Shown: positions 18,859 through 27,557, numbered from the stretch's first letter. The stretch: 64,000 nt of DNA from Streptomyces xanthii (GCF_014621695.1 NZ_CP061281.1:5518001-5582000), one strand, 5' to 3'. The notes: generated by a model not told the origin, from the letters alone. Numbers and translations: made by a program.

Positions 18859-19683
18859 TCACGGGCGCGGCCCGTCGAAAGTGACCTGCGCCTCGAAGGC
18901 GGCCCGCCGAGTCGCCCGCCGCAGCGCCTTCAGGACCGCGCCGCCCGCCACGAGCGTCAGCACGACGGTCAGCGCCGCCCGCCCCAGGTCCCAGCCCAGC
19001 GACGTCGCCAGGCAGTACGCGAGGAACCGGGCCAGATTGTCGTGCAGCGCCGCGTCCGGCTGGTACGCGACCGAGGAGGCCAGCGCGTTCATGAACGGCC
19101 ACCCGGCCAGATTCATGAGCGTCCCGTACGCGAACGCGGCCAGGAACCCGTATGCAGCGAGCATCAGCAGCTCGGCCCGGCCGCGCAGTGCGTGCGGTCC
19201 CGGCAGCAGCCCGGCGCCCATCGTGAACCAGCCCATCGACAGCATCTGGAACGGCATCCACGGCCCGACCCCGCCGGTCAGCAGCGCCGACGCGAACATG
19301 CTGAGCGAGCCGAGCACGAACCCGAACCCGGGCCCGAGCACCCGCCCGCTCAGCACCATCAGGAAGAACATCGGCTCCAGGCCCGCCGTGCCCGCCCCGA
19401 TCGGCCGCAGCGCGGCGCCGGCCGCGGCGAGCACCCCGAGCATCGCGACCGCCTTCGGGCCCATCCCGGACTCCGAGATCGTCGCCGCGACGACCGCGAC
19501 GAGCAGCACGAGCAGCCCGGCGAACAGCCACGGGGCGTCCTGCGCGTGCGCGTTCACCTCCGACCCGGGGCCGGTGATCAGCGGCCAGCCGATCGCCACG
19601 ATCCCCACGGCGCCGACGAGCAGCAGCGCCGCCACGGAACGCGGCCCGAGCCGGACCGCCCGCACCTGCCGGTCGCCGCTCAT
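18859..19683 (-). CDS. ECF transporter S-component
   Basis: A 274-residue membrane protein with about six or seven hydrophobic segments and an A-x-x-x-x-G type packing in the helices, fitting a substrate-binding S-component of an energy-coupling factor transporter. The ATG at 19683 overlaps the stop of the ATPase gene (ATGA). It is the last gene of the riboswitch-controlled operon, after the CbiQ-like and ATPase proteins. Control by a cobalamin riboswitch suggests that the substrate is cobalamin, a corrinoid precursor or cobalt. The polar N-terminus of about 15 residues is short. Confidence 0.78.
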   Translation of the reverse strand: MSGDRQVRAVRLGPRSVAALLLVGAVGIVAIGWPLITGPGSEVNAHAQDAPWLFAGLLVLLVAVVAATISESGMGPKAVAMLGVLAAAGAALRPIGAGTAGLEPMFFLMVLSGRVLGPGFGFVLGSLSMFASALLTGGVGPWMPFQMLSMGWFTMGAGLLPGPHALRGRAELLMLAAYGFLAAFAYGTLMNLAGWPFMNALASSVAYQPDAALHDNLARFLAYCLATSLGWDLGRAALTVVLTLVAGGAVLKALRRATRRAAFEAQVTFDGPRP

Positions 19684-21434
19684 GCCAGCGCCTCCCGCAC
19701 CTGCGCGACCGTGAGCCACTCCTGCGGGGCGAGGATCTTCGCGACCTGCGGGGCGAACGACGGGGACGACACGACGATCTCCGGGGTCGGCCCGTCCGCG
19801 ACGATCTCGCCGTCCGCGAGGATCGCCACCCGGTCGGTCAGCTCGGCCGCGAGTTCCACGTCGTGCGTCGCCATGAGCACGGCGTGCCCCGCGTCGGCGA
19901 GCCGCCGCAGGATCGTCACGAGCCGGGCCTTCGCCGCGTAGTCCAGACCCCGGGTCGGTTCGTCGAGCAGCAGCAGGGGAGGGGCGGCGGTCAGCACGAT
20001 CGCCAGCGCGAGCGTGAGCCGCTGTCCCTCGGACAGGTCGCGGGGATGGGTGGCGTCGTCGATCCCGGGCAGCAGCTCGGTCAGCAGCCCCCGGCAGGTC
20101 CCGGGCTCGGCGCCCGCGTCCTGGTCGGCGGCCACGCACTCGGCCCCCACGGTGTCCGCGCACAGCAGATCGCGCGGCTCCTGCGGCACGAGCCCCACCT
20201 TCCGGATCAGCTCGCGCGGCTTCACCCGCCGGGGATCCACCCCGCCGACCCGCACGTCCCCCGCACCGACCTTCACCATCCCGACCAAGGCACCGAGCAA
20301 CGTGGACTTCCCGGCCCCGTTGCGCCCCATGAGCGCGACGACCTCACCCCCACGCACCTCCAGATCCACCCACCGAAGCACCTCGACCCGCCCCCGCCGA
20401 ACCCCGAGCTTCCGAACGGACACGGCGGGGGACTGTTCAGTGGCGCGGGGCTGTGACACGTGCGGCTCCGCCGCGCGGCGCGACCGGCTCAGCAGAAGCC
20501 CGAGCCTCCCCGGCGCAGGCTGATCCGAGCGCCCCCGGGGCACGCGAAGCGTGCCTTCAGGGGCGCGGGGGGCTGCGCGACCAGCCCCCACCGGCCCGCG
20601 CCCGGCAGCAGACCCCAACCCGGCAAGACGCTCCCGCAACGCCCCGGCCGAGCGCCGAGCGTCCCGCACAGTGAGCGGCAACGGCGACCACCCCGCCACC
20701 TTCCCCAACCCCACCACCGGCGGAAAAACGGGCGACACGGCCATCACCGACGCCGGGTCCCCGACCACCAACGGCTCCCCGCGCCCCCCGAGCAGCGCCA
20801 CCTGATCCGCGTACTGCACCACCCGCTCCAACCGGTGCTCGGCCATCAGCACGGTCGTCCCGAGGTCGTGCACGAGCCGCTGCAGCACGGACAGCACCTC
20901 CTCCGCCGCCGCCGGATCGAGCGCGGAGGTCGGCTCGTCGAGCACCAGCACCCGCGGATGCGGGGTGAGCACGGACCCGATCGCGACCCGCTGCATCTGC
21001 CCGCCCGACAGCGTCGATATCGGCCGGTCCCGCAGCTCGACGAGCCCCAGCAGATCCAGCGTCTCCTCGACCCGCCGCCGCATCACCGGCGCCGCCAGCC
21101 CCAGGGACTCCATCCCGTACGCCAGCTCGTCCTCGACCGTGTCGGTCACGAAGTGGGCGAGCGGATCCTGCCCGACCGTGCCGACGACATCGGCGAGCTC
21201 GCGCGGCTTGTGGGTGCGGGTGTCGCGCCCGGCGACCGTGACCCGCCCCGCGAGCGTCCCCCCGGTGAAGTGCGGCACGAGCCCGCTGACCGCGCCGAGC
21301 AGCGTCGACTTGCCGACCCCGGAAGGACCGGCGAGCAGCATCAGCTCGCCCTCCGGCACGTGCAGCTCGACGCTCCGCAGCGTCGGCCCGGAAGCTCCTT
21401 CGTACGTCACCGAGACGTCCTCGAAGCGGATCAT
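19680..21434 (-). CDS. ECF transporter double ATPase (two fused ABC domains)
   Basis: A 584-residue protein made of two ABC ATPase domains. The first has Walker A GPSGVGKST, signature LSGGQ and Walker B VLVLDEPTSALD (about residues 5-255). The second has GRNGAGKST, a variant signature LSEGQ and LLLLDEPTRGLD (about 340-575). Such fusions replace the EcfA1/EcfA2 pair. The linker (about 265-335) is Arg/Pro-rich and is coded by DNA that matches the intergenic repeat cassette at 60978-61128, so a repeat apparently inserted in frame. The gene overlaps both neighbours by 4 bases. Confidence 0.88.
   Translation of the reverse strand: MIRFEDVSVTYEGASGPTLRSVELHVPEGELMLLAGPSGVGKSTLLGAVSGLVPHFTGGTLAGRVTVAGRDTRTHKPRELADVVGTVGQDPLAHFVTDTVEDELAYGMESLGLAAPVMRRRVEETLDLLGLVELRDRPISTLSGGQMQRVAIGSVLTPHPRVLVLDEPTSALDPAAAEEVLSVLQRLVHDLGTTVLMAEHRLERVVQYADQVALLGGRGEPLVVGDPASVMAVSPVFPPVVGLGKVAGWSPLPLTVRDARRSAGALRERLAGLGSAAGRGPVGAGRAAPRAPEGTLRVPRGRSDQPAPGRLGLLLSRSRRAAEPHVSQPRATEQSPAVSVRKLGVRRGRVEVLRWVDLEVRGGEVVALMGRNGAGKSTLLGALVGMVKVGAGDVRVGGVDPRRVKPRELIRKVGLVPQEPRDLLCADTVGAECVAADQDAGAEPGTCRGLLTELLPGIDDATHPRDLSEGQRLTLALAIVLTAAPPLLLLDEPTRGLDYAAKARLVTILRRLADAGHAVLMATHDVELAAELTDRVAILADGEIVADGPTPEIVVSSPSFAPQVAKILAPQEWLTVAQVREALA
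20440..20640 (-). repeat. Intergenic repeat cassette inside the ATPase coding sequence
   Basis: About 80 bases (20540-20620) are nearly identical to 61055-61135, including the GCGAAGCGTGC inner hairpin and the CTGCGCGA core. A GGCTCCGCCGCG block at 20461 matches another part of the same cassette. It encodes the interdomain linker. Confidence 0.75.
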
Positions 21435-22579
21435 GACGAGGCCTCCACGGGTACGGCGGCGGACGGGACGGGATCGGTACGAGGGGCGGGCACGGGCGCG
21501 ACGAACGCCGGGAGCAGCCCGACCAGCACGCCGGCCGCGGGCAGCAGGGGCAGCGCGGGCACGGTCAGCGGCACCACGGACGGCTGCAGCGAGCCCGGAT
21601 CCCGTACCCCGCTGACGATCATGACGGCCGCGGCGACGATCCCCGACGCGGCGACGAGCCAGGCCCGCACGCCCCACACATCGGGCCGGTACCGGGTCCG
21701 CACCGAGCGCCGCCCGCCCAGCCACAGGCCGCCGAGCGCGGCCGCGACCCCGCCGAGCAGCACCGGCAGCCCGTACCCGGCCCCGGACGCGGCGAGCAGC
21801 CCGTACGTGCCGGCGCACACACCGATCAGCCCCCCGAGCGTCAGCACGGCCGTGGCCCGGCGCACCCCGCGCGGCACCTCGGCCGTCCGCCCGTAGCCCC
21901 GCGCGTCCATCGCGGCGGCCAGCGCCACGGACCGCTCCAGGGCGCCTTCGAGTACCGGGAGGCCGACCTGGAGCAGGCCGCGCAGACCGCTGTCGGGGCG
22001 TCCGCGCAGCCGCCGCGCGGCCCGCAGTCGGCGCACGTCCGCGATCAGGTTCGGCGCGAACGTCATCGCGACGACGACCGCGACGCCCGCCTCGTACAGG
22101 GCGCCCGGCAGCGACTTCAGGAGCCGGGACGGGGACGCGAGCGCGTTCGCCGCGCCGACGCAGATCAGCAGCGTGGCCAGCTTCAGACCGTCGTACAGCG
22201 CGAAGGCGAGCCCCTCCGCGCTGACCCGGCCGCCGATCCGCACGCCCTGCGCCCAGTCCGGCAGCGGCACCTCCGGCAGCGTCACCAGCACGTGCGTGCC
22301 GGGGATCGGCGAACCGAGGACCACCGCGAACACGAGCCGGATCCCGAGCACCGCGAGCCCCAGCTTCACGAACGCCCCGTACGAGTGCGCCCACGGCGCC
22401 TCCGTGCGGCGCGCGGCGACCACATAACCGGCGACGCCGATCAGCAGGGCCAGCAGCAGCGGGTTCGTGGTGCGGGACGCGGCTGTGCCGAGGCCCAGCG
22501 CCCAGATCCACCAGGCGCCGGGATGCACGGAGTTGGCACGGTGGGCCCTCGGGGCCCGCAGGGTACGGCCGGAGACCAT
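21431..22579 (-). CDS. CbiQ/EcfT-like transmembrane protein of the ECF transporter
   Basis: A 382-residue membrane protein of the EcfT/CbiQ family. The conserved coupling helices carry the A-x-x-x-R-G-Y type motif (A-M-D-A-R-G-Y-G) and the upstream R-R-L-R-A-A-R segment that binds the ATPases. The extra C-terminal hydrophobic region (three or more segments) makes it longer than a typical EcfT. I choose the ATG at 22579, 13 bases after the upstream stop; an alternative start is at 22633. The 3' end overlaps the ATPase start by 4 bases. Confidence 0.82.
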   Translation of the reverse strand: MVSGRTLRAPRAHRANSVHPGAWWIWALGLGTAASRTTNPLLLALLIGVAGYVVAARRTEAPWAHSYGAFVKLGLAVLGIRLVFAVVLGSPIPGTHVLVTLPEVPLPDWAQGVRIGGRVSAEGLAFALYDGLKLATLLICVGAANALASPSRLLKSLPGALYEAGVAVVVAMTFAPNLIADVRRLRAARRLRGRPDSGLRGLLQVGLPVLEGALERSVALAAAMDARGYGRTAEVPRGVRRATAVLTLGGLIGVCAGTYGLLAASGAGYGLPVLLGGVAAALGGLWLGGRRSVRTRYRPDVWGVRAWLVAASGIVAAAVMIVSGVRDPGSLQPSVVPLTVPALPLLPAAGVLVGLLPAFVAPVPAPRTDPVPSAAVPVEASS

Positions 22580-22592
22580 GGTGACGAGCCGC

Positions 22593-23270
22593 TCAGCCGC
22601 GGCGGCGCCGCGCCTGCCAGACGGCGCCCACACCGAGCGCGGCGACGAGCACGACCGCGGTGATCACACCGACGGACGGCCCGTGCGCACCGGACGAACC
22701 GGACGCGCCGGCGGACTTTCCGGCGGAGTCCGGCGCGCTCGACGGCTCGTCCGCACCACTGCCGGACACCTGCTCGCCGCAGCCCGTCGACGGGTATCCG
22801 GCGATGGCGCACAGCAGCGCGTTGCTGTTGTAGCGCAGCGGCTTGGCGACGGAGGCGAGCGCGTCCGCTGTCGTCGCGTCCTCGTCCACCCGCGCGCACG
22901 CCTGACGCGGCTTCGGCGGGTGGTCCCCGGCGGACGGCGCGTCCTTCGCGGTACCGAAGTCGATGACGAGCGCGATCCGCTTGCTGCCGTCCTTCGCGGG
23001 CGTGTCCGCGCAGATCGCGTCGAAGTCGGCGGCGCCGCGCGGCTGCGTGGCATCGGCCGAGTCGGCGCTCACCGCGAACCGGAAGCCCTGCACGTCACCG
23101 TCCGACGGCGTCGTCTGCGAGGGGCCCGTGGTCGCGTACGACCAGGCCTTGCCGTCCCGCTCCCAGAACGACCAGTACCGGTACCCGGCCGCCTGGGCCG
23201 GGGCGACGGTCACGGCGAGCAGCGCGCCCAGCAGCGCGAGCACGATGCCCGCGCATCTGCCGCGGGTCAC
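22593..23270 (-). CDS. SCO2322-family exported protein with C-terminal anchor
   Basis: A 225-residue exported protein. The signal segment (about 7-27) ends in A-Q-A-A. The mature part starts Y-R-Y-W-S-F-W and has four cysteines that may form two disulfides. A Ser/Gly-rich spacer leads to a single C-terminal membrane segment (about 198-218) and a basic tail. The GTG at 23270 overlaps the previous stop (GTGA). The family always appears with ECF genes, to my knowledge, but its function is not established. In this operon it may be the partner domain of the toroid protein. Confidence 0.75.
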   Translation of the reverse strand: MTRGRCAGIVLALLGALLAVTVAPAQAAGYRYWSFWERDGKAWSYATTGPSQTTPSDGDVQGFRFAVSADSADATQPRGAADFDAICADTPAKDGSKRIALVIDFGTAKDAPSAGDHPPKPRQACARVDEDATTADALASVAKPLRYNSNALLCAIAGYPSTGCGEQVSGSGADEPSSAPDSAGKSAGASGSSGAHGPSVGVITAVVLVAALGVGAVWQARRRRG

Positions 23271-24493
23271 AGCTGCTGCTTCTTGCGGCCGCTCAGCAGG
23301 AACCCGGCGCCGACGGCCGCGACGAACATCACGCCGACGATCCACCAGGTGCCGAAGCCGCCCTTGCCGTCGTCCTTCTTGTCCTCGTCGGACGCGCTGT
23401 CGCCGGACTTCGCGGAGGCGGGCGCGGGGCCCGTCCCGTTCAGGGCGCTCACGAGGTCGGTGCCGCCGAAGTCGCGCGGGTCGTTGCCCGTGGCGTGCGC
23501 GGCGAAGATCAGCTGGGCGTAGGCGGCGGGCCCGGACTGCTTCGCCCAGTCACCCGCGTTCTTCTCCAGCCAGGCGTACGGGTCCTTCGTGTACTTGACG
23601 CCCTCCGCGGCGGCGACGGCGGCCACCGCGTCGGCCGTGTTGCCGAAGTCGGGCTGGTCCTCGGCGCCGGCCAGCTGCGACTTCAGGTACTCGTGGGTGT
23701 TCAGCTGGTTCTGCAGGTACACGGCGCCGTTGTGCGCGAGGTCCGCGGGCTTCTTCCCGTCCTCGCAGGTGTACGCGTCGGGGGCGTCGCCCTTGCCGGG
23801 CGCGAACCCGGAGCCGAGCGAACCGAGCACCGAGGCGGCCGTCGCGTCGGCGTTCGCGGCGAGCCCGCCCTTCTTGTCGGGCTGGTAGGCGAACGCGCCG
23901 CCGTCCTTGCCCTCGGAGCAGGGCAGGGCGAGGTCCGCGAGGGCGTCGAGCCCGGAGTTGCCGGGGCCCGACTTCACGTCGGCGGGCTTCTCGCCGGCGG
24001 CGGCGAGCGCGCCGAGCACGACGGAGGTGGAGTTCGCGTCGCTGGCGCCGCCGGGGTTGTAGCCCCAGCCGCCGTCGCCGTTCTGGTTCTTCTTCAGCCA
24101 GTCGACGCCCTTGGCGACCTCGCCGTCGCGGCCGCCGACCGCGACGAGGGCCTGCACGGCGGCGGCCGTGCTGTTGCTGTCGACGGCCGTCTTCTTGTCG
24201 CAGGCCTTGCCCGGCTCGGCACGGAACGCGGCGAAGCCGCCGTTCTCGCACTGCTGCCCGGCCAGCCAGTCCACGGCCTTCGCGGCGGGCTTCACGCCCA
24301 CGGTGTCCTGCGCGACGAAGGCCAGCGACTGCCGCCACACCCCGTCGTACGTCGGGTCGCTCTTGCCGTACAGGCCCGAGGGCGTGACGGCCTTCGGCGA
24401 GGGGGAGGCACCGTCCGCGACGGCGGCCGGCGCGGCGGCCGCGCCGATCACGACGGTCGCGGCGACGAGCGCGGCGCTGCGGCGAATGTTCAT
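23267..24493 (-). CDS. Surface-anchored alpha-toroid protein (prenyltransferase-repeat type)
   Basis: A 408-residue exported protein. The signal peptide (about 1-26) is followed by several helical repeats with the Q-N-x-D-G-G-W-G and W-L-x-x-Q-Q/K motifs of the alpha-6/alpha-6 toroid superfamily (about 38-345), a charged spacer and one C-terminal membrane segment (about 378-400). It is not a prenyltransferase or squalene cyclase: it is exported and lacks obvious DxDD or zinc motifs. Human transcobalamin and intrinsic factor use the same toroid to bind B12. A cobalamin riboswitch directly precedes the gene, so a surface corrinoid-capture role is plausible. Confidence 0.78.
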   Translation of the reverse strand: MNIRRSAALVAATVVIGAAAAPAAVADGASPSPKAVTPSGLYGKSDPTYDGVWRQSLAFVAQDTVGVKPAAKAVDWLAGQQCENGGFAAFRAEPGKACDKKTAVDSNSTAAAVQALVAVGGRDGEVAKGVDWLKKNQNGDGGWGYNPGGASDANSTSVVLGALAAAGEKPADVKSGPGNSGLDALADLALPCSEGKDGGAFAYQPDKKGGLAANADATAASVLGSLGSGFAPGKGDAPDAYTCEDGKKPADLAHNGAVYLQNQLNTHEYLKSQLAGAEDQPDFGNTADAVAAVAAAEGVKYTKDPYAWLEKNAGDWAKQSGPAAYAQLIFAAHATGNDPRDFGGTDLVSALNGTGPAPASAKSGDSASDEDKKDDGKGGFGTWWIVGVMFVAAVGAGFLLSGRKKQQL

Positions 24494-24519
24494 GGTGGGG
24501 CGGGTGCCTCTCCCTGCGG

Positions 24520-24700
24520 GGGGCCGGGAGGCGCGGCACGCGTCGGCGCCGGGCGGCTCCGGCTCCGTATGCCTCGACGGTTCCGAGCCGATCACTACGG
24601 GCGTGAGGCATTCCGGCTCTACGGCTGCGGGTCAGCGCCGGACTCCCACCGGCTTCCCCTCACACACGCACAATGACGACCCCCCTACCTTACCGGCCGG
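24520..24700 (-). promoter_or_regulatory. Cobalamin riboswitch
   Basis: On the minus strand the core at 24660-24619 reads GGGGAAGCCGGTGGGAGTCC, then CGGCGCTGACCCGCAGCCGT. This matches the conserved cobalamin-riboswitch core (GGTGnnAnTCC, then CTGnCCCGCnnC). Paired segments GCCTCA/TGAGGC-like follow downstream. It lies in the leader of the toroid gene and presumably shuts down the five-gene operon when cobalamin is abundant. The outer boundaries are approximate. Confidence 0.88.
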
Positions 24701-24711
24701 TCTTTGCGCGC

Positions 24712-24815
24712 TCCCCGCCCCCTGGGGCGCACGGAGTGCGCCTTCAGGGGCGCGGGGCTGTAACCATCAGCGACTCCGTCGCGGGGCGCGAGCCACCACG
24801 ACGGCGCGGCACTCG
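24712..24815. repeat. Intergenic repeat, variant form
   Basis: Contains GGGGCGCACGGAGTGCGCC followed by CAGGGGCGCGGGGCTGTA and a CTCCGTCGCGGGGCGCGAG block. The same order occurs at 60978-61045. Confidence 0.75.
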
Positions 24816-24842
24816 GCAACGAGACCCCATGGGGCAGACGAG

Positions 24843-25997
24843 TCACCGAATATCGACGGGCCCGTCGTCATCCCTGTGGCCCGAACCCCGATACGGCTCC
24901 ACGTCCGACCCCACAGGCTCCCCGCCCAGGTTCTTCCGCACCGAGTCGAGGATCGTCAACCCCTGCCCGACCAGACCGGCGGCGATCTCCCCGAGCCCGT
25001 CGGCCCCGTTCAGCACGTTCACGTTCGCCCCGGCGAGGCCGGCCGACGCCTCCTTCACGATCTGCGGCAGCTGGTCGATGAGCATCCGGTCGAGCGCGAC
25101 CCGGTCGTAGGACGCCGCCGCCTCCGCCTGGATCTTCATCCGCTCGGCCTCGGCGAGGGCCAGCACCCGGATCCGCTCCGCGTCCGCCTGCGCCGGCTTC
25201 ACGACCTCGGCGATCAGCTGCTTCTCCCGCAGCTCGGCCTGCTTCAGCGCCAGCTCGGTCTGCGCGGCGAGCACTTCCTGCTGCGCGTGCGCCATCGCGA
25301 GCGGCCCCGCCTGGTCGGCGTGCGCCTTGGCCCGGTCGACCTCGGCGTTGTACTCGGCCTGGACGACCGCGGTCTGCCGCGCGTACTCGGCCTGCTTGCG
25401 CGCCGCCGCCTGCTCCGCCTCGGCGGCGGCCTGCGTGGCCTGCGCCTGGGCGATCTGCGCCTGCCGCTGGATGGCCGCCTTGTGGGGCCGCGACATGGCC
25501 TCGATGTATCCGGTGCTGCCGTCGTCGATGGACTGGATCTGCAGCGAGTCGACGTGCAGTCCGATCTTCGCCATCTCGGACTTCGACGTGTCGAGGACCT
25601 CGGTGGCGAGCTTCTGCCGCTCGGTGACGATCTCCTCGACGGTCATGGAGCCGATGATGGAGCGCAGGTGACCGGCGAAGATCCGCCCGGTGAGGACGGA
25701 CATCTGCTCCTGGTCGGACAGGAAGCGCTGACCGGCGTTGACGATCGACTCGTGGTCGTTGCCGACCTTGAAGGCGATGACGGCCCGGACGGTCAGTGCG
25801 ATGCCCTGCCGGGTCACACACTTCTCGACGACCTCGGACTCCATCATCGCGAGCGAGAGGAAGCGGGTCTTGCGAAAGATGGGCAGGACGAACTTCCCGT
25901 GCCCGGTGACGACGCGGAACGGCGCTCCCCCAAGTCCCCGCCTGCCGCCCGAGATCAGCATCGCCTCGTCGGGTGCGGGAACGCGATAACCGAACAT
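24843..25997 (-). CDS. Flotillin-like SPFH-domain protein
   Basis: A 384-residue SPFH/band 7 protein. The N-terminal half (about 1-170) is the SPFH domain, and the rest is an Ala/Glu/Gln/Lys-rich coiled coil (about 180-310) followed by a C-terminal domain, as in flotillins. No clear N-terminal transmembrane helix is seen, so membrane attachment may be by hairpin. I choose the ATG at 25997, with AAGGAG 8 bases upstream, rather than the GTG at 26003. It is 12 bases after a small NfeD-like gene, the usual partner of bacterial flotillins. It probably organises membrane microdomains. Confidence 0.85.
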   Translation of the reverse strand: MFGYRVPAPDEAMLISGGRRGLGGAPFRVVTGHGKFVLPIFRKTRFLSLAMMESEVVEKCVTRQGIALTVRAVIAFKVGNDHESIVNAGQRFLSDQEQMSVLTGRIFAGHLRSIIGSMTVEEIVTERQKLATEVLDTSKSEMAKIGLHVDSLQIQSIDDGSTGYIEAMSRPHKAAIQRQAQIAQAQATQAAAEAEQAAARKQAEYARQTAVVQAEYNAEVDRAKAHADQAGPLAMAHAQQEVLAAQTELALKQAELREKQLIAEVVKPAQADAERIRVLALAEAERMKIQAEAAASYDRVALDRMLIDQLPQIVKEASAGLAGANVNVLNGADGLGEIAAGLVGQGLTILDSVRKNLGGEPVGSDVEPYRGSGHRDDDGPVDIR

Positions 25998-26009
25998 GCT
26001 CACGTCTCC

Positions 26010-26255
26010 TTAGCGGGCGCCGCCGGTGCCGTCGCCGAGCAACGGATCGTCCCAGGCGATGACTTGGACCTGCCGGGTGCCGCGGGACTCGATGACCAGC
26101 ACGGTCGAACCCCGCTCCAGCGGAGCGTCCGACCACGCGAGGAACGTCTCGGTCCCGCCCCTGACGCGCACCAGCACCTCGCCGGGGCCCGCGGACCCCC
26201 GGGTGCCGACGAGCAGTCTCCCCGTACAGCCGACCACGGCCTCGTCCGGCGCCAT
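26010..26255 (-). CDS. Small NfeD/OB-fold-like protein, partner of the flotillin
   Basis: An 81-residue soluble protein with alternating hydrophobic and charged residues typical of a small beta-barrel. It resembles the C-terminal OB fold of NfeD: G-x-x-G-x-V-x-V-x-G near the start and G-x-x-V-x-V-I at the end. It starts at the ATG at 26255 and ends with TAA, 12 bases before the SPFH gene, so the pair is one transcript. The membrane segments of full-length NfeD are absent. The call relies on size, pattern and the SPFH neighbour. Confidence 0.6.
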   Translation of the reverse strand: MAPDEAVVGCTGRLLVGTRGSAGPGEVLVRVRGGTETFLAWSDAPLERGSTVLVIESRGTRQVQVIAWDDPLLGDGTGGAR

Positions 26256-26374
26256 CGGCGGCCGCCCCCTTGTCGTTCCGGCTCGTGAGAGCCCTGAGAG
26301 CCAGACCATACGCCCGCCCGGACCCCCCGAACCATCACCGGGGGGCAAAGACCGCCGTCGCGTCGCCGCCCGCG

Positions 26375-27415
26375 TCAACCCGTCGCCACGTACGTCACCG
26401 GATCGCTGCCCTGGACCGTTTCCACGTGTCCCAGTTTCACCAGTCGGCGCAGGTGAGCCTCGGCCTCGGAGACCGCGATGTTGCGGGAGCCGTAGGGGAT
26501 GTCGGCCCAGGGGCGGTTCCACTCCATGCGCTCGGCGAGCTGCCACGGGGTGAGCGGGGCGGCGAGGAGGGCGCGCAGGTCGGCGAGGCGGGCCTCGTGG
26601 TGATCGAGGAGTTCGGCGACCCGGGCGGGGGCGTCGGTGAAGGGGTGCTGGTGGGCGGGCAGGACCTCGGCCGGGCCCAGGGCGCCGATCCGCTCGAGCG
26701 AGGCCAGGTAGTCGCCCAGGGGGTCCGTGACGGTGGCGTCGTCCGGGTCCTCGTAGAGGCCGATGTGGGGGGTGATGCCGGGAAGGACGTGGTCGCCGGA
26801 GAACAGGCGTCCGTTGCCCGCGAGTTGAGCCGGGTGCTCCTCCTCCAGGTGGAGGCAGACGTGGCCGGGGGTGTGGCCCGGGGTCCAGATGGCGCGCAGC
26901 CGGCGGCCGGGAAGGTCGAGGAGGTCGCCGGGGGTGATCGTGCGGTCGGGCAGCGCCGGGTCGAGACCGGGCAGCTTGCGGGGGCGGCCCGCGTCCCGGG
27001 CCGCGATCAGCGGGGCCACGTGCGCCTCGGGCGCCCCGGCGGCCACCAGCTTCGCCGCCATGTACGCGTACCAGCGCGAGGGCGGGTTCTCCCGGGTGCG
27101 GCGCACGACCGCCGCGTCCGCCTCGTGCATCGCGATCCACGCGCCCGACGCGTCCCGCACCTTCGCCGACAGGCCGTGATGGTCCGGGTGGTGATGGGTG
27201 ATCAGGACACCGGTGACGTCCTTGACGTCGGTGCCGCAGGCCGTGAGCCCGGCGGTCAGGGTGTCCCAGGACTCCGGGTCGTCCCAGCCCGTGTCGATCA
27301 GGACCGGGCCGGCGTCGGTGTCCAGGAGGTGGACGAGGGTGTGGCCGAGCGGATTGTCGGGGATCGGGACGCGGATGCTGTGCACACCGCCGCCGTGGTC
27401 GGTCACCTGCGTCAT
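26375..27415 (-). CDS. MBL-fold metallo-hydrolase under a KstR-type site
   Basis: A 346-residue metallo-beta-lactamase-fold protein. The metal site HHHPDHHG is at about 71-78, more ligands lie in T-P-G-H-T-P-G-H and S-G-D-H, and a C-terminal helical extension follows (about 255-346). Such extended MBL proteins include glyoxalase II-like and thioester hydrolases. The ATG at 27415 has GAGAGG upstream. A perfect KstR-type operator begins 60 bases before it, and the gene is divergent from the aldehyde dehydrogenase. It may be a thioesterase or lactonase in steroid side-chain breakdown; the substrate is unknown. Confidence 0.78.
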   Translation of the reverse strand: MTQVTDHGGGVHSIRVPIPDNPLGHTLVHLLDTDAGPVLIDTGWDDPESWDTLTAGLTACGTDVKDVTGVLITHHHPDHHGLSAKVRDASGAWIAMHEADAAVVRRTRENPPSRWYAYMAAKLVAAGAPEAHVAPLIAARDAGRPRKLPGLDPALPDRTITPGDLLDLPGRRLRAIWTPGHTPGHVCLHLEEEHPAQLAGNGRLFSGDHVLPGITPHIGLYEDPDDATVTDPLGDYLASLERIGALGPAEVLPAHQHPFTDAPARVAELLDHHEARLADLRALLAAPLTPWQLAERMEWNRPWADIPYGSRNIAVSEAEAHLRRLVKLGHVETVQGSDPVTYVATG

Positions 27416-27474
27416 GGGTCCGCCTCTCCGCTCCACTGCCGCGATCGCTGCCACCGGCACTGTAATGGAACACC

Positions 27475-27488
27475 TAGAACTTGTTTCA
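27475..27488. promoter_or_regulatory. KstR-type operator, MBL hydrolase side
   Basis: TAGAACTTGTTTCA is a perfect match to TnnAACnnGTTnnA, 60 bases upstream of the MBL gene. Confidence 0.8.
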
Positions 27489-27543
27489 ATGGTCGCCCCG
27501 GTAAACCGGTTCCGCCGCCTTCCTCACCCTTCCGCATCCGAAC

Positions 27544-27557
27544 TAGAACTGGTATCA
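27544..27557. promoter_or_regulatory. KstR-type operator, aldehyde dehydrogenase side
   Basis: TAGAACTGGTATCA matches the consensus with one mismatch, 50 bases upstream of the aldehyde dehydrogenase. Confidence 0.65.

Noticed and set aside
23267..24493. Squalene cyclase or prenyltransferase activity for the exported toroid protein
   Set aside because: It has a signal peptide and a C-terminal anchor, no catalytic DxDD motif is visible, and the operon is for vitamin or metal uptake.
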